From positions 1 through 13,550 of the forward strand of contig CALCUU010000292.1 in NCBI GenBank assembly GCA_937906915.1: a stretch of 13,550 nucleotides of DNA, read 5' to 3'. The notes under the pieces are model-generated. The model saw only the letters and a program-made list of their open reading frames with translations, made no database searches and was not told the DNA's origin. The position numbers and the translations under genes are program-made. This DNA is from an uncultured Phascolarctobacterium sp. (GTDB lineage Bacteria; Bacillota; Negativicutes; Acidaminococcales; Acidaminococcaceae). Below, one piece after another: positions 6,910 through 11,790 of the stretch. Positions within the stretch are counted from its first letter, which is position 1; every line of letters starts with the position of its first letter.

Positions 6910-8558
6910 AATTCTACCTCCCTGCCACTAATTTTATGTAAGATACCGGGCTTTAGCTGCATCCTTAAATTAAAGATGTCCCCCGTATCGTAATAGCTAT
7001 GGATAGTGCGGAAATGTTCGCAGCTAATCAGCTCAACCTCCTGTCCCGGAAGCTGCCAATCTGCTGCCTGCTTGTGCAGCCAATCTGCCAAGATTTTTTC
7101 TGCAACTCTTTGTCCAAAACCGCTGGGTAATCTTTCACGCTTACCACTTTCCGGAATAATGTAGTAGCCATCCGTAGTATCAGCACGTAAGCCTGCGGAT
7201 AAAGTAGGTCTTGCCAAGGCTGCGCCAATAGCGTTGGCAACCATTGCGCCTTGAGGAATTTCTACAGGCAAGCTCATTGCTTCGCCCACAGCTTTTACCA
7301 AACCAAGACTACCACCGCCTACGCCAATCAATTGGGCAGGCTCAAACTCCGTACCACGAATAACGTCATCAACGGTGTAAACAGGCTGCTTCGCCCATTC
7401 CACCAGCATATCTTTAATGGTAGCAGTAATCTGCTCCACAGCACTTGCCACAATTTTACCAGCTTCGAGTGCAGGCTCGCCTCCAAGTTTAGCAATAGCC
7501 TCGTAAGATTTAGCAGGCTCGCCAAAGCTAACATAACCTGCCACGATGAGAGCATCACTTAAAGTTGCAACGCTTCCTCCGATGGCAGCAGCAGGACCCT
7601 CACGTTCAGGACCAACTTGGTAATTGCCATCTGCTAATTTCGTAATCCTGCTATCGCCGCCAATACCAATGCTACGCATATGGAAGGCACGTACTGCAGT
7701 AGGATAACCGTTAATGCTAGCACCACGCTTCGCCATTAAGGGCAAACCATTTTCCCAAAAGGCAATATCCGTAGTAGTGCCACCTACGTCTAAAGAAATG
7801 CTGTTCACTTCGGGAGCAGCAAGAGCTTCAATGCCCAGAACAGAAGCCGCAGGACCGGTAAACACTGCTTCAACAGGTTGCTCCAAAGCAACGTTCAAGG
7901 GCAACGTGCCACCGTCAGCCTTCAAAATATGTACGGGAGCAGTAATTCCCCTGTTACCCAAAGCAAGCTGCACCTTTTGGCAGAACTTATCAAAAACCTT
8001 ATACACAGCAGCAGCAAAATAAGCAGAATTAGTACGACGGACAAAGTTCAGCTCGCCACTAAGCTCACTGCCTAAGAAAACTTTTTTATAACCGCACTTC
8101 TTCAGCTCGTGCTCCAGCAAATATTCATTTTGAGGTTGGCGCACTGCAAACTTACCGCTTACTGCACATACGCCACTCCCCTTTGTATTCAGCAAATCAC
8201 GATGCTTCGTCCAATCAATCTGCGCCGTAATTTTACCACGGTGGTCAACATAACCACTCACATAATACGGCGTCACAGGAAACTTACCCTTCACGTTCAT
8301 TCCGGGACCAGTCATAACTGCTAGGAACACAGGGTCAATTTTATTTTCTGTCAAAGCGTTGGTAACAATGGTGCTGGAAATAACCACACGCTGTAATTTT
8401 TGGGCAACTCCGTCCAACAACACCTTGTCCAGCGCCGCCAAAATACTTTGCAAAACATCTTCGTGGTTTGTAGGAACCTTTGCCTGCGCCAGAATCTCTT
8501 TATCAGCAATCACAACAGCGTCAGTAAAAGTACCACCCACGTCAATACCTAATAGCAT
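6906..8558 (-). CDS. Hydantoinase/oxoprolinase family protein (HyuA-like ASKHA ATPase)
   Basis: 550 residues. The N-terminal hydantoinase A domain starts with the phosphate-1 loop GIDVGGTFTDAVV (4-16) and contains SSTIVTNAL (61-69). The central domain has KADGGTLPL (213-221), EAVFTGPAASVLG (230-242) and the phosphate-2 loop SLDVGGTTTDIAF (255-267). SIGIGGDSRI (297-306) and the adenosine motif GVGGGSLGLVKAVG (412-425) follow. Family members use ATP to open hydantoin or 5-oxoproline rings; others carboxylate acetone or acetophenone. This one is shorter than typical HyuA (about 650-700 residues), and no HyuB partner lies nearby, so the substrate cannot be assigned. The ATG has GGAGG 7 bases upstream. 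It heads the operon with the deacetylase, rdgB and yfcE. Confidence 0.87.
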   Translation of the reverse strand: MLLGIDVGGTFTDAVVIADKEILAQAKVPTNHEDVLQSILAALDKVLLDGVAQKLQRVVISSTIVTNALTENKIDPVFLAVMTGPGMNVKGKFPVTPYYVSGYVDHRGKITAQIDWTKHRDLLNTKGSGVCAVSGKFAVRQPQNEYLLEHELKKCGYKKVFLGSELSGELNFVRRTNSAYFAAAVYKVFDKFCQKVQLALGNRGITAPVHILKADGGTLPLNVALEQPVEAVFTGPAASVLGIEALAAPEVNSISLDVGGTTTDIAFWENGLPLMAKRGASINGYPTAVRAFHMRSIGIGGDSRITKLADGNYQVGPEREGPAAAIGGSVATLSDALIVAGYVSFGEPAKSYEAIAKLGGEPALEAGKIVASAVEQITATIKDMLVEWAKQPVYTVDDVIRGTEFEPAQLIGVGGGSLGLVKAVGEAMSLPVEIPQGAMVANAIGAALARPTLSAGLRADTTDGYYIIPESGKRERLPSGFGQRVAEKILADWLHKQAADWQLPGQEVELISCEHFRTIHSYYDTGDIFNLRMQLKPGILHKISGREVEL

Positions 8559-8610
8559 CCTTCCACCTCCTCACTTTATTTTACGCACAATTCATCTATT
8601 ACTAATTCAA

Positions 8611-8648
8611 TAAACATAGCAAAAAAACCTTTAAACATAGTAAAAAAG
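8611..8648 (-). repeat. Short tandem direct repeat upstream of the ATPase operon
   Basis: TAAACATAGCAAAAAAA (8611-8627) and TAAACATAGTAAAAAAG (8632-8648) are 17-base copies with two differences, 21 bases apart, about two helical turns. They lie between the exported-protein terminator and the ATPase start. They could be regulator sites for the ATPase operon, or chance in AT-rich DNA. I see no convincing -35/-10 pair here. Confidence 0.35.
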
Positions 8649-8679
8649 AAGCACCGAGTTTTCACTCGGCACTTCTTTT
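8644..8679 (-). terminator. Intrinsic terminator after the small exported protein gene
   Basis: AAAAGAAG / CTTCTTTT and CCGAG / CTCGG stems (8644-8658 with 8665-8679) are separated by a 2x2 CA/CA internal loop and closed by a 6-base loop. A T run follows on the minus strand. It lies 24 bases after the stop of the gene and separates it from the ATPase operon. Its tail overlaps the second direct-repeat copy. Confidence 0.82.
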
Positions 8680-8702
8680 GATTTGGAGGGAGATTATCTA
8701 AC

Positions 8703-9155
8703 TCAGTCTGCGTCAAAAACGTACACAACGCCTTTGCGAGAATCTTTTTGCAGTACGAAGTATTCAACGTCGCCTTTGCGGATATCTTCGCGGTCAGCAT
8801 CAGCGGTGATATCTTCACCGATTGCCGGAAGAAGCTTGCCGTCAAGTTTTACGCCTCTAAGTTGTACGAAGGGCAAACCCTTGGTGTAAGAGAGACGAAC
8901 CTTGCCGTCAGCATCAGCTTTAGCAACTTCAACCACACCGTCATGGTCAACATATTCCAAGGTTGCACCAGCGAGAGGTGCTTCTTTTTCATCTACGAGA
9001 ACATATACGAATTGCACTTTGCCCGGAACTTGTTCACGGTGGGATGCTACTTTATAAGCGTCTTTAAAGGGGTTATATTCATGTGCGGAAACGGGAGCTT
9101 CAATTGCTACGCTCATTACCATTGCAGCGAGTAATCCTAACATCATTTTTTTCAT
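8703..9155 (-). CDS. Small exported protein of unknown function, predicted beta-sandwich
   Basis: I do not recognise this 150-residue protein. Residues 1-24 are a typical Sec signal peptide (MKKMMLGLL, hydrophobic core, cleavage after PVSA), so the mature form would start HEYNPF. The mature part has one Ig-like or carboxypeptidase-regulatory-like segment: strand-rich VQFVYVLVDEKEAPLAGATL (48-67), then DADGKVRLSY (81-90) and GLPFVQLRGV (93-102). That pattern (G-A-x-V/L ... DxDGK) resembles DUF4198/CarboxypepD_reg-like domains. It is rich in Asp/Glu and lacks cysteine. I chose the ATG at 9153-9155, 9 bases after AAGGAG; a TTG three codons earlier abuts the ribosome site. It has its own promoter and terminator, so it is a single-gene unit, probably periplasmic and possibly metal-related (inference). 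Confidence 0.8.
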   Translation of the reverse strand: MKKMMLGLLAAMVMSVAIEAPVSAHEYNPFKDAYKVASHREQVPGKVQFVYVLVDEKEAPLAGATLEYVDHDGVVEVAKADADGKVRLSYTKGLPFVQLRGVKLDGKLLPAIGEDITADADREDIRKGDVEYFVLQKDSRKGVVYVFDAD

Positions 9156-9212
9156 AATTTTCAACTCCTTCGAGTTTATTCTAACCTTGCGGCTAGTTTT
9201 CTTCTTGTCTTA

Positions 9213-9241
9213 ATTATAACAGAGTATTCCCACTTGTGCAA
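9213..9241 (-). promoter_or_regulatory. Extended -10 promoter of the small exported protein gene
   Basis: A perfect TATAAT (9218-9213) is preceded by TGT (extended -10). TTGCAC (9241-9236, TTG core only) lies 17 bases upstream. A start near 9206 gives a leader of about 50 bases before the ATG. This looks like a strong constitutive promoter. Confidence 0.8.
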
Positions 9242-9286
9242 TATGTTTTTGTGGCGAAATTGAAAATAATTTTCCGTTACATATTT

Positions 9287-9889
9287 TTACCAACGAGGTA
9301 ATTCCAAAAGAATTGCTCTGCAAGGTGCGCCGTCTGCTCCTGCTAAGTTAAGCGGAGCTGCGTTCAAAAGGTACGCTCCTTCAGGAACATTTTGCAAACT
9401 AATACCTTCTAACAAAACAATTTCTGCGCCAAGTAACGCTTGATGAACTTCCATAGGCGCATCTACCGGACCAACAGTTTGAGCTTCGTTTCCCAAAAGC
9501 AATATCCCCTCCGAAGCAAACACCTCTGCTGCTTCTAAAGAGACTATCGCCTCGCCCTTAATTAAAATTCTTTCCCGTGCTTCCCAGTGCGCCTGCTCTG
9601 CCTTTTCCAGAATTATCTCCGCATCATCTGCAGTAACAATTCCGTGATGCTCAACTACATAAGCAGGCCCAACAAAGGTTTCTAAAAACATTTCATCTAC
9701 AGCCTTCCCCTCTTGGAAAAAATGGAAGGGTGCGTCGATGTGGGTGCCATTATGAGCGCACATATTAAAAGCAGTTAAGTTGTACAAATCACCCTTGCTC
9801 ATATCAGCAAGCAGTTGGCTTTGAGGAGCAGGGTCGCCAGGATAAACCTCACAGCTCAAAATCTCTTGAGATATATCAAAAATTTTCAT
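9287..9889 (-). CDS. Cyclase-family metal-dependent hydrolase (kynurenine formamidase-like)
   Basis: A 200-residue protein of the cyclase/KynB family (usual length about 200-220). The metal-binding signature HxGTHxDxPxH is present as HNGTHIDAPFH, with His46, His50, Asp52 and His56. The later partner residues of the family appear as His149 and Glu161 in VHQALLGAEIVLLEGISL. YPGDP (16-20) matches the conserved start of the fold. Members hydrolyse N-formylkynurenine, isatin or related cyclic or acyl amides. No tryptophan-catabolism neighbours are present here, so the true substrate is open. The ATG has AGGAGG 6 bases upstream. The gene is preceded by 329 bases without a gene that hold a hairpin array. 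I see no terminator directly after the stop; the next gene has its own promoter. Confidence 0.88.
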   Translation of the reverse strand: MKIFDISQEILSCEVYPGDPAPQSQLLADMSKGDLYNLTAFNMCAHNGTHIDAPFHFFQEGKAVDEMFLETFVGPAYVVEHHGIVTADDAEIILEKAEQAHWEARERILIKGEAIVSLEAAEVFASEGILLLGNEAQTVGPVDAPMEVHQALLGAEIVLLEGISLQNVPEGAYLLNAAPLNLAGADGAPCRAILLELPRW

Positions 9890-9965
9890 AACACGCCTCC
9901 TAAAAATCTATCGTATAACCAATGTATAAAAACTAATTTATCTTTTATAATATATTACTCTGTTA

Positions 9966-10119
9966 CAAAGCAAATCCCCTGCAACTTGCTTTGCTCAAGG
10001 AAAACTTTTTCTACACAAAGAGAAAACCACTCGCAGGGGATGTGCGCGAGTGGTTTCTCTAGGAAAGCTGTTTATGATGAATTTGATGGGAAGGGTTTGT
10101 AGCAAGTCTTCCTTGCTAC
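9966..10119. other. Structured intergenic element: three hairpins, two with complementary loops
   Basis: This lies in the gene-free stretch 9890-10218. Hairpin A is CAAAGCAA / TTGCTTTG (9966-9973 with 9986-9993), 8 bp, loop 9974-9985. Hairpin B is AGAGAAA plus CCACTCGC paired to GCGAGTGG plus TTTCTCT (10019-10034 with 10046-10060), 15 bp with one bulged A, loop 10035-10045. The loops contain ATCCCCT (9974-9980) and AGGGGAT (10035-10041), a perfect 7-base match. The match extends to 9 (ATCCCCTGC/GCAGGGGAT) if the top of stem B opens. Hairpin C is GTAGCAAG / CTTGCTAC (10099-10106 with 10112-10119), loop TCTTC. As RNA on either strand, A and B could form a kissing complex. On the minus strand it would be the leader of the cyclase gene. 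I do not recognise it as a known riboswitch, T-box, 6S or RNase P RNA. Confidence 0.6.
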
Positions 10120-10125
10120 GTCTTT

Positions 10126-10131
10126 AGTATA
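10126..10131 (-). promoter_or_regulatory. Candidate -10 box for the cyclase leader
   Basis: TATACT (5 of 6) has a poor -35 (TTGTTC, 16 bases upstream). If used, transcription would start near 10119, exactly at hairpin C, giving a structured leader of about 230 bases. Alternative AT-rich promoter-like stretches lie closer to the gene (9905-9960), so the assignment is weak. Confidence 0.35.
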
Positions 10132-10157
10132 CAACATAGCTGTGAGAGAACAAGGTC

Positions 10158-10187
10158 AAAAAAATGAACTAATTGTGAAACAATAAC
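10158..10187 (-). terminator. Weak candidate terminator after the methyltransferase gene
   Basis: A 5-bp stem (ATTGT/ACAAT, 10172-10176 with 10180-10184) is followed on the minus strand, after a few bases, by seven T (10164-10158). The stem is too short to be confident, but it is the only terminator-like signal between this gene and the cyclase leader. Confidence 0.28.
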
Positions 10188-10218
10188 TCATCTAAAATTT
10201 TTATTCTTCAACTAACAG

Positions 10219-10812
10219 CTAGCTCTTTCTTAAAATAAGGTTCAACCATTTCTCCGCACTTCTGTCTGGACGCACGTCACCTTTTACCCAAAGTGCTTCC
10301 AGCTTCACGTCAGAAAAATTTTGTAAGAACTCGTTGAACTTTGCTTCGTCCATATCGGTGAAGTATCTTCCGTTACGTTCTCCTTCAAAGGTTCCATATT
10401 TAAAGGAAGTATAAATGATGCCTCCACATTTTACGGCGCGTATCATTTTCTGCATAACGTCTTTCAATTCTGCGTAAGGCAAGTGCAAAATAGAAGAGCA
10501 TGCCCAAATTCCGTCGTAGGTTTCAATTTCGGAAAGCTCTTCAAAAAACATCTGCTTTACTTCTATTCCAGAAAGTTCACTGGCAAATTTGCACAGCTCT
10601 ACGGAGCCATCTGTAGCAGTTACCAAAAATCCTTTGTCTAAAAAATATTTTGTGTCCCTGCCACTGCCACAACCAAAATCTAAAATGTGCGCTCCTTGCG
10701 GGAGCAAGCTTAAAAATTTATCCTGCGTCTCCGAAAAATCAACATTCACTGTGGCGTCAATGAACTCTTCTGTTTTTTCATTATAATAGTCTAAAGTGTT
10801 GAAATGTTGCAT
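10219..10812 (-). CDS. Class I SAM-dependent methyltransferase, small-molecule type
   Basis: A 197-residue Rossmann-fold methyltransferase. Motif I is ILDFGCGSGRD (43-53) and binds S-adenosylmethionine. Asp68 in VTATDGS ends the second strand and should bind the ribose. Motif II is YDGIWACSSILHLP (99-112). The rest of the fold follows (IRAVKCGGIIYTSFKYG, 124-140). The C-terminus RPDRSAEKWLNLILRK resembles that of TehB/UbiE-like bacterial methyltransferases. The substrate is unknown. I take the ATG at 10810-10812, not the one two codons earlier: AAAGGA (10826-10821) is 8 bases from it but only 2 from the upstream ATG. The gene begins 26 bases after the tmRNA terminator, which leaves almost no room for its own promoter. 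Confidence 0.85.
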   Translation of the reverse strand: MQHFNTLDYYNEKTEEFIDATVNVDFSETQDKFLSLLPQGAHILDFGCGSGRDTKYFLDKGFLVTATDGSVELCKFASELSGIEVKQMFFEELSEIETYDGIWACSSILHLPYAELKDVMQKMIRAVKCGGIIYTSFKYGTFEGERNGRYFTDMDEAKFNEFLQNFSDVKLEALWVKGDVRPDRSAEKWLNLILRKS

Positions 10813-10837
10813 AAACATATTCCTTTACTAAAGCAAT

Positions 10838-10865
10838 AAAAAAGGACGCTACAAAGCAACGTCCT
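10838..10865 (-). terminator. Intrinsic terminator after tmRNA
   Basis: AGGACG / CGTCCT stem (10843-10848 with 10860-10865), with partial pairing continuing inside, is followed on the minus strand by six T (10843-10838). It lies 14 bases past the encoded CCA end of tmRNA. Confidence 0.85.
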
Positions 10866-10878
10866 AAAGGTTTTAAGT

Positions 10879-11227
10879 TGGTGGAGATGAGGGGAGTCGA
10901 ACCCCTGTCCGAAAATATTGCCATACAACTTTCTCCGAGCGCAGACGCCATACTTTAATTCGCTTCCGCGGTGCCTAGCGACGGGCTCCTTGGTCGCTAT
11001 CTCGATGAGTTTCCCTTACAACCGCCGAGAATAAGAAGCAAGGTATCCCACTGTTTGACTGTCATCCCTCACCCGTGGGAAGAGGCTCAGGCGACAGTTA
11101 GCAATTAAGCTGCTAAAGCGTATTCTTTGTTAGCGTTTATATTTAAACGTTCACTGATTAACGTGCTAGTGAGACCACGGCTCGCTTATCATACCGCACC
11201 TACCCCCGTCGAAACCAGTACATCCCC
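10879..11227 (-). ncRNA. ssrA: Transfer-messenger RNA (tmRNA)
   Basis: A one-piece tmRNA of 349 nt. The 5' end GGGGATG (11227-11221) pairs with CATCTCC (10889-10883) to form a 7-bp acceptor stem with one G-U, followed by discriminator A and an encoded CCA (10881-10879). The tRNA-like domain is clear at both ends: GGTTTCGACGGGG near the 5' end and GGGGTTCGACTCCCC as the T arm near the 3' end. Between them is an internal reading frame for the degradation tag, plus stems consistent with the pseudoknots. It is charged with alanine, rescues stalled ribosomes together with SmpB, and tags the incomplete protein for proteolysis. It lies downstream of smpB on the same strand, with its own promoter and terminator. 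Confidence 0.97.
11105..11134 (-). other. tmRNA tag reading frame
   Basis: GCT resume codon through TAA encodes ANKEYALAA. With the alanine carried by tmRNA itself, the added tag is AANKEYALAA (10 residues). The YALAA end is the standard signal for ClpXP and related proteases. The tag is one residue shorter than the E. coli tag AANDENYALAA. Confidence 0.92.
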
Positions 11228-11264
11228 AATTCAAAAAGGTTATAAGTGGATACGCTACGTTAGT

Positions 11265-11293
11265 ATTGTAACACGCTCCGTCTTAAATCGCAA
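11265..11293 (-). promoter_or_regulatory. Promoter of tmRNA
   Basis: TTGCGA (11293-11288, 4 of 6), a 17-base spacer, and TACAAT (11270-11265, 5 of 6) preceded by TGT (extended -10). Initiation near 11258 leaves about 30 bases of 5' leader, which RNase P would remove. A second -10-like TATAAC lies closer to the mature end, without a clear -35. Confidence 0.75.
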
Positions 11294-11320
11294 TTGACAA
11301 ATTTGTAAAATGTCAAAAAG

Positions 11321-11788
11321 TCAACGATTTCTTTCTTTAAGAGCGCGATCCATTTCTCTTTTTGCATCCTTTTTAGCCAAATCCTGACGCTTATCGTAAA
11401 GCTTTTTACCAGTTGCCAAGGCAAGCTCCATTTTTACAAGACCATGTTTAAAATAAAGCTTCAAGGGCACAAGCGCCATACCTTTTTCTTTAACCTTGCC
11501 AATGAGCTTGTTAATCTCCTGTCTGTGCAAAAGCAGACGACGGTTGCGCAAAGGTTCGTGGTTAAAAATGTTACCGTGGTCATAGGGGCTAATGTGTAAA
11601 TTATACACAAAGACCTCTGCGTTACGGGTAACTTGGGCATAGCTATCCTTCATATTAGCTTTGCCCGCGCGCAAAGATTTTACTTCCGTGCCGGTCAGGG
11701 CGATGCCTGCCTCGTAAACCTCGTGGATAGTATAATCGTGGCGCGCTTTTCTATTTTCTGAAATGATTTTTACTTTTTGTTCTGCCAT
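11321..11788 (-). CDS. smpB: SsrA-binding protein SmpB
   Basis: 155 residues, the normal length. It has the full SmpB pattern: ENRKARHDYTI (11-21), GIALTGTEVKSLRAGKANMKDSYA (28-51 region), NLHISPYDHGN (63-73), NHEPLRNRRLLLH (76-88), and the DKR motif in KKLYDKRQDLAKKDA (128-142). A basic C-terminal tail follows, which enters the mRNA channel of stalled ribosomes. The protein binds the tRNA-like domain of tmRNA, encoded about 90 bases downstream. The ATG starts 2 bases after the rnr stop, so the genes are co-transcribed. The ribosome site AGGAAG sits rather far upstream (11 bases) inside the end of rnr, suggesting translation coupled to rnr. I see no terminator before the tmRNA promoter. Confidence 0.97.
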   Translation of the reverse strand: MAEQKVKIISENRKARHDYTIHEVYEAGIALTGTEVKSLRAGKANMKDSYAQVTRNAEVFVYNLHISPYDHGNIFNHEPLRNRRLLLHRQEINKLIGKVKEKGMALVPLKLYFKHGLVKMELALATGKKLYDKRQDLAKKDAKREMDRALKERNR

Positions 11789-11790
11789 AA

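Noticed and set aside
8574..8579. TAAAAT as a -10 box for the ATPase operon
   Set aside because: No -35 within 15-19 bases (TTGAAT is 21 away), and the start would fall almost on the ribosome site.
9240..9285. Inverted repeat AATATGT...ACATATT after the cyclase gene as a terminator
   Set aside because: The stem is only 7 AT-rich base pairs around a 32-base loop, with no T run on the minus strand after it.
9946..9951. Plus-strand TATAAT that could start a small RNA through the hairpin array
   Set aside because: No acceptable -35 at 15-19 bases, and no plus-strand T-run terminator after the hairpins. Kept only as an alternative reading of the element.
10074..10127. Plus-strand 17-codon frame (ATG ATG AAT...) after AGGAAAG, as a small gene or toxin
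   Set aside because: Very short, no hydrophobic or recognisable pattern, and it runs through the hairpin C palindrome. The ribosome-site match is weak.
10072..10137. Minus-strand 21-codon frame starting ATG TTG TAT in the cyclase leader, as a possible leader peptide
   Set aside because: It starts upstream of or at the candidate -10 region, has no ribosome site, and shows no run of regulatory codons.
11294..11316. TTGACA...TGTCAA inverted repeat between smpB and tmRNA as a terminator or extra promoter
   Set aside because: Six-bp stem with an 11-base loop and no T run. The minus-strand TTGACA has no -10 at the right distance. It may just be AT-rich spacer.
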